From an uncultured Kiritimatiellota bacterium (GTDB taxonomy: Bacteria; Verrucomicrobiota; Kiritimatiellia; RFP12; UBA1067), in the NCBI GenBank assembly GCA_934635385.1, contig CAKTZI010000052.1, positions 1 to 22,115 of the forward strand: 22,115 nucleotides of DNA, given 5' to 3'. Under the pieces are notes generated by a model. It had not been told where the DNA came from, made no database searches, and saw only the letters and a list, made by a program, of their open reading frames with translations. A program made the translations under genes and the position numbers. This document shows, piece after piece, positions 13,193 to 21,800 of this stretch (position 1 is its first letter; the number at the start of each line of letters is the position of its first letter).

Positions 13193-14519
13193 TTACGGGA
13201 TGGCGTCGGGCGTCACCGTCAGCGCGACGCGGAAGCCGAAGTGGAACTGCTCGTCAGCCGTCGTCTTCGGCCCGCGCGTGGCCGAACGGCACCAGTTCGG
13301 GGACTCCTTGATCGACCCGCCGCGAAAGACGCGCCACGGATTTGCGCCCTGAAGCGGCCCGACGTTCGGATCGACCGTGTCGTCCAGCGTTTCCTGATAC
13401 CAGTCGAGCGTCGCCTCCCAGACGTTGCCGAGCATGTCGTAGAGGCCGAAGGCGTTCGGCGCGTAGCTGCCGACAATCGCCGTGCCGCCGACACCCGGAT
13501 CCGTCTCGGGCGGATAGGCGGAGTTGCTCGCCGTCTGGTAGCCCCCCGAATACTTGTCGCGGCCAAGGCGGTTCAGATTGGTCGGGTCTTGCGAGTTCAG
13601 AAGCGACGTGCCGTCGTAAAGCGCCGCCCCGCAGCCCGCGCGGCAGGCGAACTCCCACTGCGCCTCCAGCGGCAGGTCGAAGAGGATGCCGCCCGTGTGC
13701 GTGCGCAACGCGACGAGGAAGGTGTCCCCCGAAACGGCGTGTCCGTTGCCCGGCCAGTCGTAGCCGTCAGTGGCCTTGCCGCGAATGCGCTCATAGCTCA
13801 TGTTCTGGACCGGACGCATTTCTCGGCACGCCGTGTAATAGCTCGGCCACGTGCCCTTCAGGTTGAAGTACTGCTTCTGCGTGACGGGGTAGACGCCGAT
13901 GTAGAAGTCGTTCGTCAGCGTGACGAGGTGCGGCGTCTCGCGCGGCATGATGATGCCGACCTCGTTCGCGGGCGCACCCATGCGCCAGGTCACGTTCTCC
14001 GCCGGGCACTTGCGCAGGACGAGGAGATCCGTCTTGTAGGCGTCGGCCGTCACGCCGCCGTAGGGAAGCTCCTCCGCGCTCGCGAAGTAGCGGACGGCGT
14101 TCTTCCCCTTCACCGTGAGATCGACGACCATGTAGGGCGGCGGCTCGTTCAGCGCCCAGGCGGACACCTTCGCCGTCACGGAGCCGTCGTTGACGACGTT
14201 GCCGCGCCACGCCTTGCACGGCGACCACGTGACGGTGCGCGTCCCGGCCTCGACGCGGCGATTGACGTCGCCCGCCATGTGGGTCAGGTGTTCCGCGCCG
14301 ATCGACACGCCGTTGGTGAGGATGTCGACCGTCACGATGGCGGGCGCGCCCTCCAGCTCGTAGCCGATCGTCACGCGCTTCGACGTCGCGTCCTGCGCGA
14401 ACGTCACGCTACCCTCCCTGATCGTCGGGACGGCGGCAAGGGCTACCCCCCCCCCCCCCCCCCATCAAAATGGCGGCAGAAACGGCAAAAACAGCAACTT
14501 TTCTCTTCTTCGTATTCAT
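13193..14519 (-). CDS. Secreted SUMF1/FGE-family (formylglycine-generating enzyme-like) protein, frame interrupted by poly-G tract
   Basis: The frame is open from about 14445 down to the TAA at 13193. An N-terminal beta domain (VTFAQDATSKRVTIGYELEG) precedes an FGE-sulfatase domain with YPVTQKQYF, DLPLEAQWEFACRAG, NAFGLYDMLGNVWE and WRVFRGGS...FHFGFRVAL. Only one Cys (NWC) lies near the catalytic position, so real FGE activity is uncertain and no sulfatase is nearby. The start lies beyond 14463: MNTKKRKVAVFAVSAAILMG, then glycines, then VALAAVP is a clear signal peptide, with alternative ATGs at 14519 and 14549. With 18 C the two halves are out of frame; 17 or 20 would join them. Internal starts such as GTG at 14407 would make a cytoplasmic product. 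Confidence 0.8.
14446..14463. repeat. 18-base C homopolymer (poly-G in the coding strand) inside a signal peptide
   Basis: Eighteen consecutive C residues on the plus strand. On the coding strand the tract lies between ATT TTG AT and TAGCC, in the hydrophobic core of the FGE-like signal peptide. Its length decides whether the secretion signal is joined to the protein. Confidence 0.9.
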
Positions 14520-14556
14520 TTTGTGCTCGACTTCTTTGTGTTTGTTCATGGTTTTT

Positions 14557-14829
14557 TCAGCGAATGAAAATGGCGATGCCGCGCGGCGAGGCGTCGATGC
14601 TCAGCCCGCGCAGAAGCACGAACGAGTAGGCCCAGGCGTCCAGTTCGGACGACGCGGCGGATTCGGCGGCGGCGACGTTGCGCGCCGCGAGTGACGCCAC
14701 GGGTGACGAGACCGCCGACGACGGCACAGGCTCCGTGCGCTTGGACGTGTCCCATTGCCACGGCACTTCGTCGGCCGTGGCGACGGCGGCAGCGAGGCCC
14801 GCCGTCAATGACAGCAGCAGTGATCTCAT
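14557..14829 (-). CDS. Small secreted protein of unknown function
   Basis: Ninety residues with a clear signal peptide (MRSLLLSLTAGLAAAVATA, probable cleavage after ATA), then a Ser/Ala-rich segment and a C-terminus ...AWAYSFVLLRGLSIDASPR plus six hydrophobic residues. I do not recognise a family. A strong Shine-Dalgarno AAAGGAGA seven bases before the ATG and operon position (18 bases after the clan-A hydrolase, about 8 before the first possible FGE-like start) support a real gene. The C-terminal hydrophobic stretch could be a beta strand. It may be a surface or periplasmic accessory of the hydrolases; this is inferred only from its place. Confidence 0.7.
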   Translation of the reverse strand: MRSLLLSLTAGLAAAVATADEVPWQWDTSKRTEPVPSSAVSSPVASLAARNVAAAESAASSELDAWAYSFVLLRGLSIDASPRGIAIFIR

Positions 14830-14847
14830 GTTCGGTTCTCCTTTCGT

Positions 14848-16071
14848 TTACTCCTTTTGGGGTGTTTTGGCGTGGGCCTCCGCGAAATCCGCGTCGGCCA
14901 GTTTGTTGAAGCGGCGGATGAGGGCGATCTCCTTCGGGTCGTAGGGGCGCAGCGACGGACGCAGCAGGTCGTGAAACCATTTGGTCACGTCAATCGTCTC
15001 CGCCAGCTTCGGGTCGCGCTCGATCGACCGCCAGGTCATTTCCCACGGCTCGTGCGTCTGGTAGCGCCCGTTGACGAGACCCCAGTTGAGCGTGCCGATC
15101 CGCTCCAGGTAGAACAGCGGATAGTTGTCGAAGACGTCGCAGTGGAACGTCCGCGCCAGCCACTCGGTGTTCACCATCGGACGCCCGAAGTGCCGCTTCA
15201 GCTTGGCGATGAGGCGCACGTGCTTCTCGAAGTTCAGGTAGCAGTGGTAGGAGACGATGTCCGACAGCTCGCCGGCGAGGAACTGCGCGGGGTTCTCCTT
15301 CGGCGACGTGCCGTAGTCGCCCTTCCAGAGGTCGGCCGCGAGCGGCTGGACGGGATCGATCCTCCACGCCAGCTTGAACATTTCGCGCAGCGGCTCGACG
15401 CTCGCCTTCTCGCGGTAGGCGTTGCCCGGCTCGTTCCAGAGGTTCCAGAAGAGGATGCGGTCGTCCGTGCGGTACTTCGTCATCAGCTCCTCGCACATCG
15501 CGTAGAACTTCGGCTTGAGCTCAGGATCGTCCACGGGCGAGTGGCCCATCTCGCCGGGGAAGCTGCCGTGCTGGGACATCTTGCGCCCGCCGTGGTAGCC
15601 GATATCGCAGGGCTGGGGGCCGGGCTTCGGCAGCTGCCAGATGCGCTTCGGGCGCATGCAGTCGTTGCCGAGGATGACGATCGCGCGCATCTTGTGCCGG
15701 TCGAGGATCGAGAGGGCGCGCTCGAAGTTCGCCATGAAGGCGTCATGCTCGGCGAGCCAGACGCCAAAGCCCTGCAGCTCGACGGCGAGGCGCATCGCGT
15801 TGAAGCCGATGTCCTCGGCGGCGGCAAGCTCGCGGTCCATCTCCTCGAAGCGCGCCTCCGCGCCGAGCGACTGCCACTGGTCGACGCGGTTCGCCGCGCT
15901 CGCGGGCATGTAGTTGCAGCCGCGGATCCACGGCTGGGCGTCGTACCATTCCCACGCCTTCTCCTTCGTCCACGGCCCCTGCCGCGCGGCGAGCGCATTC
16001 AGGGCCGACAGGGCCACCGCCCCGCCGACAATCACCGTTTTCTTCGTTCTCAAGAGTCTCACAAGTTGCAT
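14848..16071 (-). CDS. Secreted clan-A (GH5-like) glycoside hydrolase
   Basis: The 407-residue protein has a signal peptide (MQLVRLLRTKKTVIVGGAVA, then LSALNALAA). A (beta/alpha)8 barrel holds WIRGCNYMP near the first strand, the acid/base Glu214 in FWNLWNEPGN and the probable nucleophile Glu303 in PMVNTEWLAR. The NEP and late Glu arrangement is that of clan GH-A; databases often name such proteins cellulase or 1,4-beta-xylanase, but the substrate cannot be read from sequence. It heads the operon. The promoter and leader are shared with the GH92 remnant; AAGGA followed by CATTGAA precedes the ATG, and the GAAAGGACATT motif is present twice in tandem in the leader. Confidence 0.85.
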   Translation of the reverse strand: MQLVRLLRTKKTVIVGGAVALSALNALAARQGPWTKEKAWEWYDAQPWIRGCNYMPASAANRVDQWQSLGAEARFEEMDRELAAAEDIGFNAMRLAVELQGFGVWLAEHDAFMANFERALSILDRHKMRAIVILGNDCMRPKRIWQLPKPGPQPCDIGYHGGRKMSQHGSFPGEMGHSPVDDPELKPKFYAMCEELMTKYRTDDRILFWNLWNEPGNAYREKASVEPLREMFKLAWRIDPVQPLAADLWKGDYGTSPKENPAQFLAGELSDIVSYHCYLNFEKHVRLIAKLKRHFGRPMVNTEWLARTFHCDVFDNYPLFYLERIGTLNWGLVNGRYQTHEPWEMTWRSIERDPKLAETIDVTKWFHDLLRPSLRPYDPKEIALIRRFNKLADADFAEAHAKTPQKE

Positions 16072-16182
16072 TTCAATGTCCTTTCAAAATGTCCTTTCAG
16101 GTTGACGGCGGGCATTATATCATAAATTCCATCCGAGAATATACATCTTTTGACAGTAAAAAATGTATCTTATCGGGCAGTC
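16006..16182. repeat. Direct repeat copy A: promoter, leader and signal-peptide start
   Basis: Near-identical to 18386-18570. The non-coding core (16068-16182) differs from copy B only by one extra G and one substitution plus the codon next to the start; the signal-peptide part is looser. It drives the clan-A hydrolase operon. Confidence 0.85.
16114..16122 (-). promoter_or_regulatory. Extended -10 promoter of the hydrolase operon
   Basis: TGATATAAT on the minus strand, hexamer 16119-16114; transcription start expected near 16107, leader about 36 bases carrying two tandem GAAAGGACATT ribosome-binding motifs. No good -35 is visible. Confidence 0.65.
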
Positions 16183-16212
16183 GCGGTTTTTCGGATGGGA
16201 TTCTTAGAGCGG

Positions 16213-17655
16213 CTAGCTCTCCAAGCCCAGCAGTTGCTCTGCCGAAATGATGTGCGCGAAGTAACCGTCTGCGGCAATCCGTTTTGAAAGGCGTCCTTCG
16301 TACACAAGCACGGGAATCATGCTCATGCCGCGACGGATTTTCAGTCGACGCACCTTTTCCTGAACTTCCGCGACCACCTCTTCACCAATCAGCTCCCGAC
16401 GCTTGACTTCAACCAGATAGGCCGTGTGCCGAGTCTGCAAAAGAAGATCGATTTGGCAACCTTTGGCGCGAGCCGTTTCGCCCTGTCGGTAAGGTGCCGC
16501 CGACAACAGCAATGTCCGTTCCAGTTTCAGCGCTTTCAAGATCATGGACAAGTTGTTGCAGACAAGGGACTCGAACTGGAGACCGAGAACCGTGTTCCAG
16601 CCCAGCAACTGCTCGACCGAAACAAAATTGTACGCGCCCTTTCGGATCAGATTGCGTTGCGGCTCGATGTACTTGAGGTAAAACCGCGTGTAGTTGTCGC
16701 AAATGCGGTAGCGCACAAGATTCGATCGCCGCCCCGTCACAGGATTGACGCCTTCGTCTTTTGCCACAAATCCCGCAGTTTCCAACTCGCCCATGTTTGC
16801 GGAGAAATGCCCGTTGAATTCGACTCCCAGCGTGTCGGCCAACTCATTTGAAGAGAACGAGCCTTCCGTCAGCGCAGCCAAAATCCGCTTCTTCAATCCC
16901 AGATTTTCATCCAACGAGTCATCGAAAATCTCATCGAACTCATCCACAAGAAGCCCTCCTGGCCTGAAACAAAGCCTGGCGATGTTCTCGTCAGCCGTCA
17001 CCGAAACATCCACGCTTTCCAGATACTTGGGAACACCGCCGACGACCGACAGCATGTCTACCACATCCCGCGACGCGATTCGCGCTCCCACATGCCGGTT
17101 TGACCAAAAGGCATACGCCTCACGCATCGACAGTTCGGGAACGACAAGATTCAGTGACGGACGTCCGACGAACCCCTTGCTCTTCAGAATGTTCTTGTCA
17201 ATCCAACTGGAGACAGAACCGCACAAGACGACGATCAACTTGGACTTTTTCGAAAAACGATTGTCCCATGCGTATTTGAGTTCCCCCGGGAAGTTCGCAT
17301 CAAACTTGCCCATCCACGAGATCTCGTCCAGAAGCACAACCGTCTTGGTGCGCGCATCCAGATACCTGTCCAATCGCGCAAAGGCGTCAAACCAGTTTGA
17401 AAGCGGCTCGTAGTCGCTCGCCGTCTGTTCGGCCAGCTGCCGTGCGAATGACGTCAACTGCGTCTCGTTCGTCACGCCACCGCGCGGCGGAAGCCCTTCA
17501 AGCTTCAGGAATCGGACTCGGTTGCGGCGAGCGAACTCCTCTATCAGCGTCGACTTTCCAATGCGGCGACGCCCTCGGCAGGTCACAAGGGAGGCCACAG
17601 GCTTGCGCCAAAGGTCTTTCAACTGTCCAAGCTGTTCTTCACGGCCAACGAACAT
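16213..17655 (-). CDS. AAA ATPase with C-terminal PD-(D/E)XK-like DUF234 domain, second paralogue
   Basis: The 480-residue protein is collinear with that of 370-1827. It has P-loop GRRRIGKS, Walker B VVLLDEISWMGKFD, the shared block LCGSVSSWI-(Q/D)-(R/K)-NIL and the nuclease-like QIDLLLQTRHTAYLVEVKRR near the C-terminus. The two proteins are clear paralogues, similar along their whole length. The frame is open to 17724, but the start at 17655 is chosen because AAAGGAGA lies six bases before it and it matches the paralogue's N-terminus. The GC content is visibly lower than in the glycoside hydrolase genes either side. It separates the GH92 remnant from the hydrolase operon that shares the same promoter cassette, so it may have been inserted there. 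The biological role is unknown. Confidence 0.85.
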   Translation of the reverse strand: MFVGREEQLGQLKDLWRKPVASLVTCRGRRRIGKSTLIEEFARRNRVRFLKLEGLPPRGGVTNETQLTSFARQLAEQTASDYEPLSNWFDAFARLDRYLDARTKTVVLLDEISWMGKFDANFPGELKYAWDNRFSKKSKLIVVLCGSVSSWIDKNILKSKGFVGRPSLNLVVPELSMREAYAFWSNRHVGARIASRDVVDMLSVVGGVPKYLESVDVSVTADENIARLCFRPGGLLVDEFDEIFDDSLDENLGLKKRILAALTEGSFSSNELADTLGVEFNGHFSANMGELETAGFVAKDEGVNPVTGRRSNLVRYRICDNYTRFYLKYIEPQRNLIRKGAYNFVSVEQLLGWNTVLGLQFESLVCNNLSMILKALKLERTLLLSAAPYRQGETARAKGCQIDLLLQTRHTAYLVEVKRRELIGEEVVAEVQEKVRRLKIRRGMSMIPVLVYEGRLSKRIAADGYFAHIISAEQLLGLES

Positions 17656-17695
17656 AAGCAATCTCCTTTGATTATATCTCGATGCGTTGGCGTGA

Positions 17696-17724
17696 ATTAT
17701 ACACTTTTTGATAAGTTTCAGCAA
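17696..17724 (-). promoter_or_regulatory. Promoter of the second ATPase gene
   Basis: TTGCTG (17724-17719), a 17-bp spacer and TATAAT (17701-17696). Start expected near 17689, giving a leader of about 34 bases that contains the Shine-Dalgarno. A second TATAAT at 17676-17671 would leave a leader too short to hold the Shine-Dalgarno and is less likely. Confidence 0.6.
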
Positions 17725-17733
17725 CCGCCCTTC

Positions 17734-17768
17734 GGGCGAAGAATCGACATTTTGCGCATTCTTCGCCC
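17734..17768. promoter_or_regulatory. 11-bp perfect inverted repeat upstream of the second ATPase promoter
   Basis: GGGCGAAGAAT (17734-17744) and ATTCTTCGCCC (17758-17768) around a 13-nt loop. It begins exactly 32 bases upstream of the -10 box, the same as at the first ATPase gene (1905-1939). Both elements share the outer GGGC and an ATTTT in the loop, while the inner arm bases differ. Confidence 0.65.
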
Positions 17769-17777
17769 TAAACCGTC

Positions 17778-17819
17778 GGGGTTGTATGCCAAGAATTTTT
17801 CGAGCGCATTTACAACCCC
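17778..17819. repeat. 9-bp inverted repeat at the junction of the GH92 remnant and the ATPase unit
   Basis: GGGGTTGTA (17778-17786) and TACAACCCC (17811-17819) around 24 bases. The right arm includes the GH92 stop codon. It could be a terminator without a T-run, or the edge of an inserted unit. Confidence 0.45.
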
Positions 17820-18460
17820 TCCGATTGCGGCGCGGACATCTCGAACTCCAGCGTGCCGCCCTTCACGATGTCGGAATGCCGGATGCGGCGTTCCTTCAGT
17901 TCGATGCCGTTCAGCTTCACGGACTTCACGACGTAATTCGCCTTCGCCTGATTTCGGGCGATGATCGTGAACGTCGCCGGCCTGAACGACGCGCCGATGG
18001 CGACGACGCCCTCGCGCGTGACGACCTTCGCGTAGTGGGGCGTGTAGACGCAGTTCGCCTTGTCGATTTCAAGGCCGCGCACCCGGTAGTCGCAGACGGG
18101 ACGCTCCGTGATCTGCGGCGCGACGGAGAGCTGCCCCCACTCACCCATCCAGATCGCCGGCTGACGGGAGCCGACGAAGCCCAGGAACTTCCTGTCGGGC
18201 GCCGCGAACGAGAGGATGCCGACCTCCGACAGGCGCGTCATCGGCACCCATTCGACGGCGGCGAACGGCGGACACACGTAAGGCATCATGCCGGCCGAGT
18301 TGCCCGTGTCCGCACGGCGCGAGGCCGTGCCGATCAGCGGATTCACGTAGTCGATGGGCGCACGGCCCTCGGCAGCTTGCGCGACCGACAGGGCCACCGC
18401 CCCGCCGACCAGCATCATCTTCTTCGTTTTCACGGTTCTTACGAGTCTCACAAGTCGCAT
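17810..18460 (-). CDS. GH92 alpha-mannosidase remnant with the middle deleted
   Basis: The 216-residue open frame has a signal peptide (MRLVRLVRTVKTKKMMLVGG...), then the GH92 opening APIDYVNPLIGT (34-45) and its N-terminal beta-sandwich to about residue 152. It continues directly into the extreme C-terminus of a GH92 enzyme: FTIIARNQAKANYVV...SVKLNGIEL...HSDIVKGGTLEFEM. Full GH92 proteins have about 700-780 residues, so roughly 500-550, including the catalytic (alpha/alpha)6 barrel with its calcium site, are missing. The join is near 17975-18005 and is in frame. The gene keeps its promoter, ribosome-binding site and signal peptide, but cannot be a mannosidase. A secreted stub with a new role is possible; decay is more likely. 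Confidence 0.8.
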   Translation of the reverse strand: MRLVRLVRTVKTKKMMLVGGAVALSVAQAAEGRAPIDYVNPLIGTASRRADTGNSAGMMPYVCPPFAAVEWVPMTRLSEVGILSFAAPDRKFLGFVGSRQPAIWMGEWGQLSVAPQITERPVCDYRVRGLEIDKANCVYTPHYAKVVTREGVVAIGASFRPATFTIIARNQAKANYVVKSVKLNGIELKERRIRHSDIVKGGTLEFEMSAPQSEGL

Positions 18461-18570
18461 TTCAATGTCCTTTCAAAATGTCCTTTCAGGTTGACGGCGG
18501 CATTATATCATAAATTCCATCCGAGAATACACATCTTTTGACAGTAAAAAATGTATCTTATCGGGCAGTC
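18386..18570. repeat. Direct repeat copy B: promoter, leader and signal-peptide start
   Basis: Partner of 16006-16182. It drives the GH92 remnant. The identity continues about 30 bases upstream of any expected promoter region, so it reflects duplication rather than convergent promoter sequence. Confidence 0.85.
18502..18510 (-). promoter_or_regulatory. Extended -10 promoter of the GH92 remnant
   Basis: TGATATAAT on the minus strand, hexamer 18507-18502, within repeat copy B; the leader carries the same tandem GAAAGGACATT motifs. Confidence 0.6.
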
Positions 18571-18681
18571 TCTCCTGTCAGTCCACAATTCCCTCCGCCT
18601 CAGAATTTTCCGCATGAGATTCTCATTTTATAGTTAACCGAACAAAACGCCCTTCCTTTCGTCATTTTCAAGCATCAATCA

Positions 18682-18717
18682 TGGGGACAGACCCCACCGA
18701 ATGAGGGTCTGTCCCCA
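18682..18717. repeat. REP-like hairpin
   Basis: TGGGGACAGACCC and GGGTCTGTCCCCA form a perfect 13-bp stem with a 10-nt loop. GGGGTCTGTCCCC-type palindromes are common in dispersed REP elements mobilised by RAYT transposases in other bacteria; no such transposase is in the window. It may also end transcripts from the GH78 gene. The rest of 18571-18846 shows no gene. Confidence 0.6.
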
Positions 18718-18846
18718 CGAAACCCTGCATCTTGCCTCGTCAGACCGACAGCGCGCGTCAGAGAGGGAAGCTGCTCGCTCGGTCTCGTCGTTCGGGTTTG
18801 CGCTCCTCACTCGCGCCACTTCCCGCCCCTCCGCGCGCACGAAACC

Positions 18847-21800
18847 TCACATTCGGGTTTCGTCACACAGAGGTCGCGCAGTGTATCGCGAAGCGGCGCA
18901 AGCCGCCCGTGGCTCGTTCGGCGCGGCAATGTGGTGGCGGCCGGGCGGGAGGACGACTTCGCGCCCCGCCTCGTCCACGGCTCGGCACGACGTTCCCGGC
19001 GGCACGGTGACGTCTAGCCCCACGCCGCGACGCCACGAGACGGACAGCTTGCCGAACGGCGTCTCGACGCTGCCGGAGGCGTGCGACAGGCCGCACGTCC
19101 AGGCCGGGCTGACGACGAACTGCCGGAACGCATTCGCCCCCTCGTCCAAGCGGACGCCCAGGACATATTCGTAGACCCAGGCCGCGACATCGCCGAACAT
19201 GATGTGGTTTCGGCTCGCGCCCGCGCCCCAGTCTTCCCAGAACGTCTCGCCGCCCTCCTTGAACCATGCGCCGTAGGACGGCGCGTCCGGGCGCAGGATC
19301 AGCTTGAGCGCCAGATCCGTCCGCCCGACCTGCGACAGCGCACGGAACAGCGTCTTGCAGCCGATCACGCCGGTCTCCAGATGATCGTCCCGACGATGGA
19401 CGGCCTCGATCAGCCGTTCCCCGACGGCCGTCCGCTCGCCTGCGTCAACCAACCCGAACGTCAGTGCGGCGGACTGCGCCGTCTGGCCGCCATTGTCGAA
19501 CGTGCCGTCCGGCTTCATGAACCGCGTGCGAATCGCCGCGCGGAGCGTCGCCGCCCGGTCGGCATAACGCCGCGCCTCGTCCGGGCGTCCGAGGACGTTC
19601 GCCATCTTCGCGGCGATCTCGTTGGCCTGACGAAAGAAGCAGCTGGAGGTGAACGCCACGGAAGGGATATGTTTCCAGTTCGGCGGAATCCAGTCGCCGA
19701 GCCCATGGCGGACGAGCCCCGCCGCATCCACACGGGTCTCCGTGTAGGCCAGGTAGCGCACGAGCGCCGGATAGGCGATCTCGACCGCCCGCCGATCGTC
19801 ACGGTAGCGGTAGAGGTTCCAAGCCACGACGGACAGCGCCGAGTCCCACGCCGGCCCGTTCCCCCACGCATAGCCCCAGCCCGGCGACGGCACGATGCCC
19901 GGCAGGTCGCCTTTCGCGTCCTGCGCGTCCACGATGTCGCGCAGCCATTTCTCATAGGCCGACGTGTTCTCGAACTGGAACTGGGCGAAGTCGCTCGCGA
20001 CCGATGCGTCCCCCGTCCAGCCGTTCTTCTCGCGGTGCGGACAGTCCGTCGGGATGCCGACCGTGAAGTTCGCCCGGTAGGTGCGTGCCGCCGCGCGCAT
20101 CAGGCGGTTCAGCAGGGGGTCGGACGAGTCGAACGCCCCGACGGACGGGAAGTCGGTCGAGACCACGCACTGCACGATGTCGCCGTCCTCCAGCGGACGC
20201 TTCAGTCCGCGCAGCAGGACATACTGGAAGCCGTTGTAGGTGAAGCGCGGCTCAAAAGTCTCCTCGCCCTTCCCGGACGAAATGAGGCGGTCGCACTGGA
20301 ACGCGCGATCCCGGTCGCAGAAGTTCAGCGAGGCCGTCGTCTTGAAGTGGCAGTCGACCCGCCGGGGCACGGGGCCATCGACCTTGCCGCTCTGGCTCAA
20401 CGTGTTGATGCCCTGACGGCGGTAGTAGGAATCCGGCACGGCCGGTTCGAGGTCGCCGTCCTTGTGCTCGTCGTAGCGAATCGAGACGACATCGCCCGTC
20501 GACAGGCCGCGCACCTTCAGGCGCACCCAGCCCGCGACGTTCTCGGGGAAGGCGACCATGTAGGCCCCCGTCTCGCCCGCCACAGGCTTGACGCGAATCG
20601 GACGGTTCTCGTAAAGCACCTTCGTCGGCGGATGGCTCTCGGCCACGAGACGCCCGGCCGGGCCGGCGACCGCCGCGACGGGGAAGCCGCCCTCCGGGAA
20701 GGCCGGCTCGAGCACGTGGCCGCCGCCCAGCACCTCGCCTTCGCGGATGTCGTCAAAGCCGATTGGGCTCTTCACCTGCCGCCAGGACGCATCCGTCGCG
20801 ACCGTCTCGCGCGTACCGTCGGCATACTCGATCTCCAGCTGCGCCAGCAGGCACGGAACATCCCGCCAACGGGCCATGTCGTTGTCCCAGACGGACTTCA
20901 GGCGCACGTCGTAGAAGCCATGCCCGACCAAAACATCCAGCACGTTCCGTCCCTTGCGCAGCTGCCCGTCCAGCAGATAGGTCGAATAGAGGACACGCTT
21001 CGTGTAGTCCGTCGGGGACGGATCCAGCACCTTGTCGCCGATTTTGACGCCGTTGAGCGACGCCTCATAGAAGCCGAGCCCCGTCACGAACAGCGTCGCG
21101 CGGCGCACGTCCTTCGGCACGTCAAACGCCTTGCGAAACGCCGGCGCGGCAAGTTCCTCGCGCAGGACGAGATTCGTCGCCCACGCGACATCGTGCAGCC
21201 CGCCGAGCGTCTGCACGCCCGTCCAGTCCGGCGAGCCGACGGTGCGCCCCACCTCGCGGAAGACGGCGATGACGGCGAGCGGGTCGCCCTTCCGGGCCGC
21301 GCGGAACTCCAGCACGTTCGCGCCAACGGTCAGTTCGTCCTCGGCCAGGTCGTGGAACTTGGCGAAGCGTCCGTCCCAGATGTGCCCCGCATACGAGCCG
21401 CGCGACTTCTTGCCGTTCACGTAGAGGTCATACGGCGTGCGCGACAGGAAGACCATTTCCTTCGCCGAGGGGATCGCCGCCAGACTGAAGACCGCCCGAA
21501 CCGTCCCCGACGGCGACGTCACCCACTGCGCCGCGCCGAAGTCGACGTCCGGCCGCGTCGCGGCGTTGGGGCCGATCCACTGCGCCCGCCAATCGGCGGC
21601 GCGCATGATGCCCATCGTGAACGTCGCGGGCACGCTCCAGTCGGACGGCTCGCCCCGCTCGTCCCAGATGCGCACACGCCAGCTGTGACGCGAGCCCGTC
21701 CCCAGCGCGCCGCCCGTCCAGGGCCGGTTCAGCGTCCCGTCCGACTCGACGCGCCCCTGCGGCTGTCCGTCGAGTTCCAGCTCATAGGCCCGCTGGGCGG

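Noticed and set aside
10457..14629. Plus-strand open frame of about 1390 codons
   Set aside because: It lies antisense to the large hydrolase and FGE-like genes, is rich in Arg, Ala, Val and His, has no recognisable domain or ribosome-binding site, and arises from the codon bias of GC-rich DNA. The minus strand carries clear family motifs.
16152..16157. TTGACA on the plus strand in the repeated cassette as a divergent promoter
   Set aside because: No -10 box at a workable distance and no plus-strand gene downstream; the sequence is present only because the cassette is duplicated.
17671..17676. TATAAT as the main promoter of the second ATPase
   Set aside because: Transcription from it would start within the Shine-Dalgarno. 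The TATAAT at 17696-17701 has a -35 partner and keeps the same 32-bp distance to the inverted repeat as the paralogue.
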